Numbered from the stretch's first letter, positions 1-11,555 are shown. The stretch is DNA of 64,000 nt from Lunularia cruciata (GCA_948567375.1 OX419761.1:52330501-52394500), one strand, 5' to 3'. Translations and numbers: made by a program. Notes: generated from the sequence alone by a model not told the origin.

Positions 1-104
1 AATAGACAAAACATTAGTTGAGGATGAGTGAGAAAAGGAAGACCGCGTAGAAAACACGAAGGATGGGAAGATTCCGTCAGGCCGCACAAAAGTGAGACAA
101 CATA

Positions 105-136
105 GGTAAAATGTAAAACGGGTAAAATGTAAAATG
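105..136 (+). repeat. 16-bp tandem duplication
   Basis: Two adjacent copies of GGTAAAATGTAAAAYG (105-120 and 121-136) differ at one base. It looks like a simple replication-slippage repeat with no visible function. Confidence 0.8.
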
Positions 137-1033
137 GGCTAAACCCCAATAGATTCGATATGAGAAATCCGAGGTTTAGTGGAGTAGAGCAAAGTGGGAG
201 AGGAATGGATGATGTCTTGGCTTGCCGTTTGCGGAACGTGAGAGTACTGGATGACGTGAAAGGACGAGGTGGTATATATTGTAGCAGGTGCTACGACCGT
301 ATGAGTCCTAAAATACAAAACATTAAAGGAAACAAAAAGGCAATCATAGTAAACCAACACGAAAGCACAGAAGACTTCGTAGGTGTCTAACACTGTGCTG
401 AGGATCGTCTGCGAATGGCAATACCGCACGCACCAAGTTTGCGTCAAAACCTCAATAATGCAAGGATAAATAGTAACAGAAATATAGCACTGTAAATAGT
501 TGGTCTTCTCGTGAGACTTGCAATTTCTATGACAACTTCTTCGGGCAGAAGAATTCTATGCATTGTTACGCAAAGTTGTTCTTATGTAAATGAAAATTAT
601 TAATATCGAAAATATTTTTCTTAATTCATAAAATAATTGTCACTCTTCTCTCGAATCGCAACTTGATTTAGCAAAACAATTTAGCTTAACATTCTGTTCT
701 TAGGAAATAGAAAAAAGAATGAGAGGACTTTATGAAGACGTGAAAGGAAATTTGAAGGGGCTATCAAGACTTAGCCATATAGCATCACAACCAGAACCTA
801 TTCTATTAAATTTAAGATATCAAAATTAAGTAAGTCGTATGATTTACATCCCACTAGAGGATCCAAATAAATGCTGACTAGTGTGATACTTTTTCTTATT
901 AATTGTGCTAACTTGCGTATTTAGAATAATAAATAATTTATCTCAAATAGAAAAAATAATGACGAGAATAAAAAATGAAAAAGCTTGAAAGAATGTAAGT
1001 TTAGGAATGTGATATGGAAAATGTCCAAATTAT

Positions 1034-1170
1034 AAATTTGGTACACCACCTTAACACATATATGATGTGTTAATATGGGAGCCAAGCTTGACATTTCATA
1101 TAATTATGCATGAGCGTAACAATAATATGAAAAATATTATTTTCATATTTGAAATGTCATATACCAAATT
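1034..1170. repeat. Nested inverted repeat, possible MITE relic
   Basis: The outer arms AATTTGGTA and TACCAAATT enclose a second pair, GACATTTCA (1090-1098) and TGAAATGTC (1150-1158). Further short palindromes sit inside, around TTAACACATATATGATGTGTTAA and AATATGAAAAATATT. The unit is about 137 bp and very AT rich, which resembles a small fold-back or MITE relic. I see no clear target duplication, so the assignment stays tentative. Confidence 0.35.
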
Positions 1171-2022
1171 AGAATTTTATAACCTTCAAGTTATCAAGTC
1201 CAAAAATAGAACATGAAAATTAGAATATTATGACACAATAGAAGTACCAATGTCATTGCACGAAAACATCCCAAAGGCCAAATAGGATACCCTAGACGAA
1301 AAAACATAAAGAAGTGCAGACGGAGAACTGAGCCGGAGGCCCAAGCCAAAAGGGCCCAAAAGCCAAGCAAAACATTAGCACAACCCCTACATGGAAAAAT
1401 AGAGCAAAAACAACGGTCCAAGCACTATATAAAAATAATAACCAATGAAGGTTTCAATTAAAAAAGAAGAAGGAATCTTTACAGAAGTGACCTTCTTCCA
1501 TAAAAATTTTGATGGGACCTCGTAATAATTTTGATGGGACCCGTAGAGAAAGGAACTTGAACTGAATGCTACCATAAGGATTTTTTATGGGGTGAGGTAT
1601 TGTTATATTGGACAGTTCAAATCTAATATACCCATACAGTTAGCAGAAACTTAAGGCAAAACCAATATTAATGAAAGCTAGAAGAATGTGATATTTGCAG
1701 ATAATAGCACATTGGCACTTTCATTTGAAACTGTTTATTTCAAAATGAAGAAAGACTCTAGCGTGAAGTGGGAACAAATCCCGCTTCCAAAAGCCAAATT
1801 CCCCTCCCTTCCATGCTGCAAGGAACTTTGTTTCTTTTGGTTCAGTTTAGGGTTCTCTATGTTCAAGATTCGCGTATTTGTAGCAAATTCATTTCTCTCA
1901 ATTTAAAGTTCCCCGTGTAGCACATTTGATGCATTGACAATTCTTCTTAGATTTATATTCAAAAGTGAGTTCTCAAACCATGGAGTAATTCAATCGATGA
2001 GAAGCATATCATTGAGAAGCAA

Positions 2023-2166
2023 CTTTGCTTCTCATTGATATTGGATCTCCTCCCTCTCACTCCTCTTTGACTGAAGCGATTCCTACTAGTCCCACTTTGC
2101 TTCTCATTGACATTTGGTCTCCTCTTTCTTGTTCCTCTACGCCTCATGCAATTCCTCCTAGTTACA
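2023..2166 (+). repeat. Two diverged 72-bp tandem units (24-residue peptide repeat)
   Basis: Units 2023-2094 and 2095-2166 both begin CTTTGCTTCTCATTGAYATT and align along their whole length with many substitutions. Both keep the same open frame, in which each reads LLLIDI.SP.S.SS...AIP.S.T, a 24-residue repeat. The unit length is a multiple of three and the frame survives, so it may once have been coding. A small hairpin, GAGAAGCA / TGCTTCTC, overlaps the start of the first unit. Confidence 0.6.
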
Positions 2167-2205
2167 CTAGGTACCTTCCAACTAGTGGATTTAGAGAGTT
2201 TTTGA

Positions 2206-2556
2206 GTATGGTTTCTCCTCAATGCCTTTATCAATGACTTAAGTGCCTTCCTCCATGATATCTTCCTTTGTGATGACTTTAGTGCTTCTATGAGTAAAGG
2301 TAAAGTTAAACTTGACAACGATAGGTTTAGAATGGTTGCTCATCATGACGCATGGATTTTAGATTATCTTGATGATTTAGAGCACTTCAATCAGACCCAT
2401 GGAGTACTTTGCAAGAAGCAAGTGCAAAAAATCATTACTTTTAGTATGATGGCTACATTTCTAGTGAAGTTTTGGGAAAGGATTTCTAAGTACTATGATA
2501 GGAGAAAGATTTTGCAAGAAATATGCAAGATATGTGAAGTCTTACAAGTCTACTAG
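2206..2556 (+). pseudogene. Open frame of unknown origin, probable gene relic
   Basis: A frame of about 117 codons is open from just after a TGA near 2203 to a TAG at 2554. It has no ATG at its left edge; the first Met is at 2290. The peptide is rich in hydrophobic and aromatic residues (for example HHDAWILDYLDDLEHF and ATFLVKFWERISKYYD). I do not recognise a family. Downstream the same strand shows short coding-like stretches up to 2876 that resume at 6496 after the inserted LTR (MIEIDSFVMHDFQPC...), so a larger broken gene or old element may underlie 2.2-8.7 kb. The function is unknown. Confidence 0.3.
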
Positions 2557-3564
2557 AAATTGAAAGGATAAATGTGTGGGAGAAGGGCTCACCAGGAAGG
2601 AGTTCAAATGTGGGTTGAGAATTATAGATGAAAAATTGAATCATAAGTCTCCTCATTTCCATAAATTGGATATTATGTTTGGATGCCAAATTAAGATATT
2701 TCTTCTAGATCTTATAAGTATGGAAATGAAATGAATATCATTGAAGAAATTGAATCAATATTTTGTATCAAGAAGAGGAGGATAAAGATTTGATAGATGA
2801 TATCTCCTTGTTGTGCAACACAAAGATATTTCCTTTTGGAAGTGTCCCTAGTAAGTTTGAGTTTGGAGAGGATACTTGTGACAACCCGGCAAATATCACT
2901 TTTGCGGTAATCGGGTAAGTAAAGTTTGTTCCCGTAGAGATACAATTCAGAATTGGTCAAATACAAAGTCAAACAGTAACATTTAGTTCTTCTTGGTTTC
3001 TTCTTTAATCTCTTAGGTAGAAACTACACCCAGAAGAGAGTAACAAGCTCACAATCTTGACAACTTGTCACGAATACACACATAATCACAACATAGCAAA
3101 TTCTGTCCAAACAACTCTTGATTGTGATGATTCAGATTCTCCCGAAGACGGCACTTCATTGCAAAGAACGATTTTGCCTCAGAATTGTGTTCCATTTCTC
3201 CACTAAAGGCACAACTTCCTTGACTGAAATTGCTTCACATCAACTTTGTGTTGCACTCACAAAATGCAGAATACTACCAACACTACAATTCCTCTCAAAT
3301 CTGTCAAGGCATTGCTCCGATGCACTTCACTCAGGATCAAACACACAAAATGAAGATCAAGGCTGCAAAATCCAACATCCACAGACACACTGACTTGCAC
3401 TTTGGAATTCTCCACACACTTACAAACACACACACGGATAAATACTGAAGCAAATGGCAGTTCTTCCTACTTATGCATCGCTTCCTAACATCTTTTCCTA
3501 CCTGCAGATCCAAACTGACAATCCATCTCTTCATATCTACCTCTTCCTATCTCAAAACTGTTTC

Positions 3565-6116
3565 TTACACCAATCCGATGTCTACCTCATCATTGGCTTC
3601 CAAACCCGATGATCTTCCTATTACTTCTCCTTCTTTGGGTATAGCTAATTCTACCAACTTCTGCACTAATTCTACTACTTCTACATTAGGAACTACAATT
3701 GCACTAAGGAGTGACTTATCTAACTCTTTATCACCTGACCCACTCTTCTCTAATGTCTCTAATAATAAGTCCAATGACACTTGAATTCCTACTTCTGCAA
3801 CATTGGACTTCCTCTCCGCTGTCACCCTATTCCTAATTTTCTCTAACTCCAAATTGACTAAATCTAATTTGAGACTAACGTTGTCTTCTACTTCTAACAT
3901 CTTCCGGTCTACCCGCTCCCTCAATCAAGTCAGCAACGTGTTCATATCCACATCTTTGGCTTTTCTCTTCCGAGTTTCTTGCACAAGCAACTTCAACTCA
4001 TGCAGACGTGCTTCTTCCAATCTTCCTTCAGCCTTCGTGCTCAAGATTGCTCTCAACTTCCCTGCAACTTCTCCTACTGATTCCGACTCATACCCTCAAG
4101 AGCGCTCTACCTTCAACTCTTTGTGGTGCATCTTCAACTCATCTTCGTACTCAGCAGCGAGCATCTTCTTCTCCTCCACATACTGTGTACTCTGTAACTC
4201 AGCACTTTGGACCAACTCTCGTAATTGTCCTTCTTCTTCATGCCTGACTGCTAACTCCCTCTGCCATGCTTGATCCTTCCCAACTGCACTCTTCTTCAAG
4301 CTGTCTAACTCCTGCTCCATTATTGCTGCCGTCGCCTTCAAATGAATATTCTCGATGCGCACATCACTCACTTCCTCCTTCAGTTTGCTCAGCCACATCG
4401 CCTGCTCCTTCAATTCTCTTGCTTGCTTTTGCAGTTCTTTCCCTCTTGACTCACAACTCTCTTGTAACATTTTGAAAGCCTTCTTCTTCAAGACTTCCTC
4501 TCTCCGAAGTTCTCCAATTTCTTCATTTCTTTGGACTTGTTGCTCCTGCAACCCCTTCACTTCACTCAACAAATGCTTCACCACCTGCAACTCATTCATC
4601 CCTTCTCTACAATCTTGGGGAATTATGTTTTGATGCTCCTTCAGTAGCTCCAGCAACGGTGTGACATCCTTTGTTAGATACATTATCCCACCAAAGTTAT
4701 CTTTATCTTCATTGTCGTCTTTGTCTTTGGACTTCAGCTCCTTCATTGGCTCCTTCTGCCAAAGTCGCAATCTTTGTATCTTCAAAGACACCGCATCTAA
4801 ACTTTCTTCTCCTTTACCGATTGAACTCAGCCCCGCAGGATACTCCTCCTTTTCCTTTGGTCTTTGCTTATTCACCACCATGGCTATGCAATGACTTGTT
4901 GTTCTTGGTACTCTGTCAATCATCGCATGACAAGCTTCCTTGACCTCCACCGATTGTTGAACCTCAGGTTCCTCCTCACTATCATTTCCAGACTCTTCAC
5001 TTTTTAAGGTGAGTTCATCCTCTTCTGATTCCTCTCCTTGCGACTCTTATTCCGATGATGCTTCTCTCACCATCTTCTTACTCTGCACAACTAGTCTTTG
5101 AGTCTTCCTTTGAGCCGGAGGTGACTTTGCCTCTTTGGGTTTACTGCGCTTCTTTGTCTTTGGACTTGTGACTTCTTCCATCTTCCATTGTCCTGTCTTC
5201 AAGAAGTGCTCATCATTGGCTCGTAGGTGTATCATATACTATCGCTCTTCTTCATCCGCTCCCCATCTTAAGTCAGGATGGAAATGGGACACCATGCGAT
5301 GCCTCTCCTCTACTATTAGCAAGTTCAACTTGAAGTAGAAGTGTGCTGCAAATGGTGCAAAATAATGGGGAGGAAAACCTATTTGCACACTGATTACCAT
5401 CTGCCTTGTTCGGTGGTGAAAACACTTTGCCCAATTCACCTTTACCCTTGCAAATAGCTGGTGGAAGAAGACTGCTTGCTGCATGTTCACGTACGTTGTT
5501 TGTTCTGGCTTGAACATGGACACCATCGCCCCAACGATACTTCTCCTAATTGGATCCCGATAGGACTCCACCTTGTAGCCATTCATGGTTCTCGAAGCAA
5601 AGAAAGAGTTTTGAATTTCTGCCATCTCTTCTACAGCATCACACTTCTGATAGAAGGTGATCCCCATTGGCTCTCTTGCTTCCTTCCCCAATACTAACCT
5701 CCAATCTGCCTCAGTCCATCGAGCCGGATTTCCTCTCTTCCCTTCAACTTTGAGACCCTCCTCACAATTACTGGCAGCTATCTCTGCCATCACTCTTGGG
5801 AAATTGAAATTCCAGTTCCATGCTAAAAACGTAATACAAAGTCTATTCAAGACTTTGATTTTGGCTACCACATTTGACCTATGAATTGTGAAACTTTGCA
5901 CAGCCAAAGCATTTGTGACATTTGTCACCATGATCTGCTCTCTCGTTCTTTGACATTGAAAGATGATGCCCTTTCCTGGACGAGACACTCTAACCCAATC
6001 TGGATTTCGGAAATTTCACTCTCAATTGGCTTCCGGACATGCATTACTGCAGGACAACTACTCAAAGGAATTGGAAATTTACTTGGCATGTTCAACTTGT
6101 CCTTACGCAATCGCAA
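3565..6116 (-). pseudogene. LTR-encoded coiled-coil protein (subfamily A), broken
   Basis: Reading down from 6116, the remnant shows the whole architecture of the family 2 U3 protein. An N-terminal conserved domain (about 5239-5988) carries the motifs ITFLAWNWN, RWTEADWRLVLGKEA, NGYKVESYRDP, QAVFFHQLFA, NWAKCFHHRTRQMV and PPHYFAPFAAHFYF. A Lys/Ser/Glu-rich linker follows (5047-5235). Then comes a long heptad-rich coiled coil (4096-4950) and a C-terminal segment (3565-3924) with LHELKLLVQETRKR and RVDRKMLEVEDNVS just upstream. Total span about 850 codons. Several in-frame stops and frameshifts separate these blocks, so no intact product is possible. The biochemical role is unknown; coiled coils suggest self-association. 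Confidence 0.75.
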
Positions 6117-6145
6117 TCTTATTTACCCCAAATTGTAGTCATTCT

Positions 6146-6412
6146 TCAGTCGATTTCAAATTTGACCTCCTCTCTTTTGCGTGTTGATGTCCGGTCACTG
6201 TCAAGACATGCTTCTTCTGCCTCCACCGTTTCTTGAAGTGTACTTTCCTGCCATGTACCAAGGTTGTTAGATGGTCTTTGTATCACTTGCGCCTTCCGAC
6301 CCAAAGACAATGCTCTTCGGACTTTCTTCCGTCGTACCCTTCTTCTGAGTACCTCTATCATCGGATCCAATCTTGCCTTCTTAGGATTTCCTCCGAAGTC
6401 ACTTCCGTCCAT
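6146..6412 (-). CDS. Small ORF upstream of the U3 protein (subfamily A)
   Basis: An 88-residue frame begins MDGSDFGGNPKKARLDPM and ends just before the main U3 coding remnant. The same ORF recurs at the same place in the other subfamily A copy (15324-15590), with matching MDGS.FGG.PKK..LDPM start. It is very basic (many Lys and Arg). It lies about 85 bp inside the U3 start of the LTR. It could be a separate short protein or the original N-terminus of the large protein, now cut off by a stop. The function is unknown and expression is unproven. Confidence 0.4.
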   Translation of the reverse strand: MDGSDFGGNPKKARLDPMIEVLRRRVRRKKVRRALSLGRKAQVIQRPSNNLGTWQESTLQETVEAEEACLDSDRTSTRKREEVKFEID

Positions 6413-6495
6413 TCTTCTTTTGCAATTTGGCTTTCCATGCTTACTTCTTCACTCAAACGCTAATAAACAGAAAAAACAAGAATGTGGGCACCACA

Positions 6496-6838
6496 ATACT
6501 CAACATGATAGAAATAGATAGTTTTGTCATGCATGATTTTCAACCTTGTGTGAAAGATGTTAGTGTGGATGAGGCTATACAAACTAGTGAAAATTCGGAA
6601 GGAGTGAAAGAACCATACATTGATAGAAAAGGAGTGAAAGGTCCATGAGGTAACAAAGGGGGAGTCAAAGATGCACGGGAAGGAGATGGAAAATCAAGTA
6701 AACACTGCAAAAAGCAAACCAAGGGAAGTTTGGATACAAAATCAAGAAATAAAAAGAAGTTTTTAAAGCTTATTCAAAATTGGCTCCTAATGTAGATAAA
6801 TTTTTTCAAGTCTTTGCTACACAATCAAAATCAAAGAG
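6496..6838. other. Target DNA between two family 2 LTRs
   Basis: This is the continuation of the tract to the left of 2877 once copy 1 is removed. It begins with the right ATACT duplication and ends with the left AAGAG duplication of the next LTR. A short frame (MIEIDSFVMHDFQPCVKD...) is open in it but I cannot assign it to a family. Confidence 0.6.
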
Positions 6839-8271
6839 TGTGACAACCAAGAAAGTATCACATTTGTGGTTATCAACAAGTAACAATTTGTTCCTACAAA
6901 GATATTGGTAAAAAATGATCAAATATAAAGTAAATAGTAACAAATAGTTCTTCTTGGTCGTGTCTTTAGTCTCTTGGGTAGGAACCACACCCAAAGAGAG
7001 TAACAAGCACTAAATCACAGTTTTCTCACAAATCACAACACCCATAATCACAATTCATCAAATTCTTTCCAAATCAACATTGATTATGATGATTCAGTTC
7101 TTCCTAAAGAAGTCTAATTTAGTATGAAGTGACTTTGCCTTGGAATTGTGTTCCTCCCCTCCATTGAAGGCACAACTTCCTCAATCAGAGTTGCTTTGCA
7201 TCAATCTAGTGTTGCACTCACCAATGCAAAATACTACTAACACTACAATTTTTCACATATTTGTCAAGGCATTGCTTTGATTGATATCAACTAAGGATAA
7301 AACACACAATGAAATCAGAGCTATAGAATCCAACATCTAACACTCTCAAATTTGCACTTCAAATTTCTCTACACACTCACAAACACACATAGAGGATTGA
7401 TACTTGGAATTAAGCTGAAACAACGAGCATTGTGTTACTATACTTTGCTTTACTCAACTTCAAAGTTACATTACAAAATAACAAAACAATACAAATACCT
7501 CCTTTAAATAGGCAAAGCAATTTGATAGTTATCTAACTCTATATTGTTCCTTAACAATCTCTAGATCTGAATCAACACTCTTCTATTTCATATCTACCTC
7601 TTTAGATATGAAATCCATTACTCCTACTCCAATCCGCCTTTAACTTCAACTTCTACTTTGGTTTCTACACCCGATGTAACTACAATGTTCTCTTGCACTT
7701 TGGGTTCATGTTCTAATGCTATTTCTTCTTCTATTCTTATCATATCCTTAGTATGAACTGAAATTAAGGTCATGGGAATCCTAACTCTATCCTCTTTTCC
7801 TATTCTACTTTCCTCATATGCCTCTAGTAATTCACCCACAGTCACTTGTATCCGATGTTTGACTACCTCGGATCAAGTAACCTTCACCCTCAGGCAATGT
7901 AACTTCTATACCCCAAAGTCTATATACTTAAAGTCTCTATATACCCAAAGTACTCAACTACTCCAAACATCTACTCCAAAAACTTTAAATGGCAGGGGAA
8001 AGCCCCAAGAGATATAGCACATACAATTTAGACATGTGGTTTGAGATACAAGCCTCGCAGTCATCCTAACCTCCAACTTTCATTTTGATGCAAAGTATCC
8101 TTACTTTGGCTCTACCGTCCTTCTAATTTAATCCAAATCCTTCTTTCTCTAACACAAAGTTGACTTCTTTGGGTTGGCTCAAAATGCATGATTCTTCTCT
8201 TTTGGCTTTAATACGCCTTCAAAAACACACTTCGTCTTTAAAACTTGACAAAAAAAAGTGTGGGTACCACA
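6839..8271 (-). mobile_element. Family 2 solo LTR, copy 2, internally deleted
   Basis: Both ends are recognisable (TGTGACAACCAAG... and GTGTGGGTACCACA) and are flanked by a perfect AAGAG duplication (6834-6838 and 8272-8276). The unit is only 1,433 bp, so more than 2 kb of U3, including most of the ORF, has been lost. A C-terminal coding scrap remains at 7624-7845 (minus strand), with the acidic ending VETKVEVEVKGGLE. It is among the most diverged copies in the window. Confidence 0.8.
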
Positions 8272-9334
8272 AAGAGTGAGGTTATGGGAGCAAGAGAGAA
8301 ATGTGAGTTAGCAAACATAGAAGCTTAAAAATTAGCAAAGATAGAGAAGCATAGAGCAAAAGTGAAGGCACAACAGATGTTGATGTCTAAAAACTAAAAG
8401 CTAAATCCAAGAAGCTTAGGTTCAAGGAGAGGAATTCCAAGTCCAAGTCCAAGTTCTTCCTTTCTATGATAATAGAATTAGCAAAGGTTGGAGAATCAGC
8501 AAACAAGATTAAAAGTTTAATGATTGTTTTCTCTAATGTAGGCAAATGACACAAGTGATAGTTATAGTGCTAATCCTAAATTCTTGTAGCCAGATTACAT
8601 TTCCTCTAGAAGTAATCTGCGCAATCATTATTATCCTAGTGGATTTGAGTTGTAAGCATGCATATAATTCAGATTCTCTTGTTTGTATGCAATTTATCTC
8701 AATCTCATTGGAGTGTCTTGGAATACTTTGTTTCAACAATGTGATGTTTTGATGTCTTGTTTTCTCACTATAGTGTCTTGTTAGAAATTTTTTTGATAGA
8801 TTTTTGTTAAACTATTGGACCACACCAGGATTAGGAGCCCAAAGGGGCCACTTGGGCCACATAAGTAGCTATGGGGTGTATGGAGCTATGTTGGGAGCCA
8901 CAAGGAATGCCTAGTGAAATCTGATATCTTACTCTTATCTTAAAGCTATTCTCTATTCTATATGCTTTTACACTCTCAATTGTAGGATCCAAGTGTTGAA
9001 ATAAGGAGGATTGAAAAACTTGGACTAAAACACCACATATTAAGCCTCTTCTAATGTATCAATGATGGATTATGAAAGAACTCCATTAAACTATCATAGG
9101 GATCTATGCTATAATCTTTCAGCATGCCAAAACCACTTTTGGGTATAAAAATCAATCAAAGAGAGTATAGAGGTTCTTAATCTTTCTAAAAGATCTAGCA
9201 AGAGGTCTTGATATGAAATATATAGTGATGTATATTTTGTCTAAGAAGGAGAAAATTGAGGAAGGTGAATAGCAAATGTGAATGGGCTGTAAAATATGGA
9301 GCCACCTTACTATCAAGTATCAAAGGATCATGAA
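8272..9334. other. Unassigned DNA between LTR copy 2 and the old family 1 LTR
   Basis: No frame is convincing. Positions 8546-8752 hold a short hydrophobic frame without known motifs. A GC-rich patch near 8,830-8,870 contains repeated GGGCC/GGCCA words. The right edge is where similarity to the family 1 LTR starts. Confidence 0.5.
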
Positions 9335-10038
9335 TTTTAACACCCAATTGGTGCATGTTTTCACTATGGAGATATTAAGTTTGGTACCACTAGAAGTTGA
9401 GAGATATTATACATATGAATTTTAGCCAAGCTTCTACAATAGACATGATTAGTTAGAGTTAGTCATAGTCAAGATGTAGGTGATTCTATTTTAGGGGAAA
9501 TAGAAAGAGTAAGCATCAATATTTTAGATTCTAATGTATTGACTTTGCATAATTTGTAGGTGTTTGGCTTTGAGGAAAGAGTTGAGAACTCTTGGGTCTA
9601 GAAGCCTTTTGGTTGCAGGTCTTTTTGTAGTCCAAGAATAGCCCATGTCAAGGAATTCTTGATTTAGTTGTTGGATCAAGATAAGATCACCTAATCATGA
9701 GATTATTCCCATTTGTATAGATATTTCCTTAGGATTTAGACTTGATATGACTTTAAGTCTAGTAACTTGTGTTCCTCTAGTAATTAGTACTTTTGATGTG
9801 TAACTATTTCACAAGTATATAAGCTAGCGGTGAGGATGTACTCTTCATCCTTTCATTTGCAACTATCTCTCTCTCATTGAGTTCTTTAGTGAGCAATGGC
9901 TTGAGTCTTGGAGGTGCCTTGGAGTTTTAGCTATGGAGGAGTGTGATAGAGTTTGGGATCTTTGCATTCTTAGTCCATGGTGCACTACCTTAATAGCCAT
10001 TAGAGATTTATTTTGAGTGAGAGATAGACCGGCTCACA
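9335..10038 (+). repeat. Old family 1 5' LTR
   Basis: The sequence aligns with the 692-bp LTR of the young element at 51985: TTTAACACCCAATTGG at the start, the block GTTGAGAACTCTTGGG, a TATATAAG box at 9816-9823, the CTATCTCTCTCTCATTGAG block and the end GACCGGCTCACA. Many transitions and small indels show that it is much older. It is followed at once by a decayed primer-binding site, so it is a 5' LTR. Confidence 0.85.
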
Positions 10039-10519
10039 TTTTTGGTTCCATTGTTGGAACCTCTCTAGAAGGCAAGATATTGTTTAGTGTTCAATTCTAT
10101 ATTAGACAAAAGGAGGCTATGAGAGCTTACTCAAAGAGAACATTAAGAGAAGAGAGGACTAAGTTTATGTTAAAGAACTTAGACTTGTTTTTATACCTTG
10201 TAATTAATTATGATGTTTTTGAGGTGATATTGTATATCCTATACACAAGAGAGGAGTTGGAGAGATTGTGTGAAGTGGATAGTAAATTTTGGAGATTTTG
10301 ATGATTTTGGGAAAAACTTCAAGTTTGAGATTTGAACTTGAGATTTTTAAACATGATAGTTTGGATTATTTTTCAGTTAGGATACTTGAAATGACTATGA
10401 GAGTTAGTACACACATTGAGCTAGAAGTTGTGGAAGATGATAGGGTAAATTGCTTCATAAAATTACATGCTCTATGGAATTTTTTACAATGTCCACCACT
10501 TCTTCAATTTTGGTTATAA
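10017..10519 (+). pseudogene. Family 1 leader coding remnants (old copy)
   Basis: Two overlapping frames (10017-10301 and 10289-10519) align residue by residue with frames in the same place in the young element: FYIRQKEAMRA, YDVFEVILYILYT, and then LGK.SSLR.ELEI..HDSL. In the old copy the first frame continues through TREELERLCEVDSKFW, where the young copy has a stop. The first frame starts at a GTG inside the LTR end, so a real start codon is not evident. It may be the relic of a protein encoded before gag; the function is unknown. Confidence 0.35.
10043..10060 (+). promoter_or_regulatory. Decayed tRNA-Glu primer-binding site
   Basis: TGGTTCCATTGTTGGAAC lies 4 bp after the LTR end. It differs from the young element's site (52681-52698) at positions where the young copy has CG or CCGG, the pattern expected from deamination of methylated cytosines. 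Confidence 0.75.
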
Positions 10520-10895
10520 TTCCTTGAAACTTTTTGATATAATTTATTGGCAGATAAGGTACTCTTTTGGCCTATGAATTGGTGAGATATCATGTGTTTA
10601 GAGGGATAAAAAGAGTTTTGAAGTGAAGGAGGTGGTTTTAGACCAAATTTGGGAGGATGTGTACTAACTAGAGAGGTGCCTAGGCTAAAAGGCTTGATAA
10701 AAAGGTTGAATTTTTAGGGAAGGATGTCCTAGAGTGATATTATGTGTGTTAAATTATAAAGAAATAGAAATGACTATATGGGAACATTGATTGATAGTAT
10801 GAAGAGCGGTCATTTCTAGGGAGTCAAGTTCTCATGCATGAGCATCGTGAAAACAACCTAAAGCAAGTTTGAGTGTTTAGAATCATCTTGGGAGC

Positions 10896-11326
10896 ATGGA
10901 AGGCCATCAAGAATGGAGTTTGAGATTATGGAAGGTTCCTCAAGAGGTAGAAGTGAGTGTACAAGTTTATTTGAAGAAAAGAGTGTTGAGAGTATCAAAA
11001 ACCTACACTACTTGGAAGAAAGAGTGATTCTAAGTGCTTTTCATGTAGAGAGAAGAGACATAAGGCCAATTTATGTCTATTTAAATTTGGGAGCAAGAGA
11101 TTGAGTGAAAAGAAAGGCTTACTTGACTTAAGATTGAATTTTGGACCTTCTTTACCAAGATTAAGGGAGAGGAGGTCTAAGACCATGAAGTTATGTGAGG
11201 TTTGTGGAGTAGAAGGACTTCCAAAAGGGCATAATAGCATTTTTGTAAACTTTGGTGAAATATGTTGGAGAAAGTCTTAATACCACTATGAAAATATTAC
11301 CTTCATCAAATAGTTCTCAAGATTAA
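10896..11326 (+). pseudogene. Old copy of the family 1 leader zinc-knuckle ORF
   Basis: This corresponds to the 157-residue ORF at 53537-54010 of the young element: the ATG context, the VERI-like segment, LNLGARD after the zinc-knuckle position, and the ending GESL.T...ILPSS..SQD with stop. Stops and frameshifts interrupt it, and the first two zinc-binding cysteines are lost. Its presence in an old copy shows that this ORF is an original part of family 1. Confidence 0.6.
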
Positions 11327-11555
11327 TGATGGAGATAGCTTTTCAATTGATGGATAAACTATCCATGAAAGTTCAACTAATATGCACCTTGGGATATGAT
11401 TGTGCAGTGGAAATCCTAGAGCAACTTGAAATATTTGTGTTACCTATTGTTTACTACTCTAAATAATGTTAGCTATGTTTGTACTATATTAGTTATAAGG
11501 TGAGAAACAATAAGAAAAATATATAAAGAGGAAAGAAAGATAGTGAGGGGCTAAG

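Larger units (their letters stand above)
1..2876. other. Unassigned AT-rich DNA, no recognised gene
   Basis: I recognise no gene or known element here. Frames are short and lack family motifs. The stretch contains a 16-bp tandem repeat, a nested inverted repeat near 1.1 kb, a 72-bp tandem repeat near 2.1 kb and one moderately long open frame near 2.2-2.56 kb, listed separately. Its right edge is the 5-bp target duplication of the first family 2 LTR, so this DNA was the insertion target and is older than that LTR. The same tract continues at 6496-6838 and 8272-9334 once the inserted LTRs are removed. Confidence 0.6.
2877..6495 (-). mobile_element. Family 2 solo giant LTR, copy 1 (subfamily A)
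   Basis: On the plus strand the unit runs from TGTGACAACCCGGC to ATGTGGGCACCACA, that is TG...CA, 3,619 bp. It is flanked by the perfect 5-bp duplication ATACT (2872-2876 and 6496-6500). No pol region is attached on either side, so this is the footprint of a solo LTR in minus orientation. The U5/R end is at 2877 and the U3 start at 6495. Compared with other copies about 130 bp of the R region near 3,440 is missing. The U3 ORF remnant is listed separately. Confidence 0.85.

Noticed and set aside
139-447. Overlapping short ORFs near 139-447 on both strands
   Set aside because: Both are about 75-100 codons, without motifs or supporting context, as expected by chance in such DNA.
4096-4950. Coiled-coil ORFs as a host gene for a motor or Golgi-type coiled-coil protein
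   Set aside because: The same blocks occur in every family 2 LTR, always broken and bounded by LTR ends, so they belong to the repeat.
8272-9334. Possible Copia-like coding near 9120-9260
   Set aside because: A few residues suggested it, but no motif of integrase, RT or RNase H could be confirmed, and stops are frequent.
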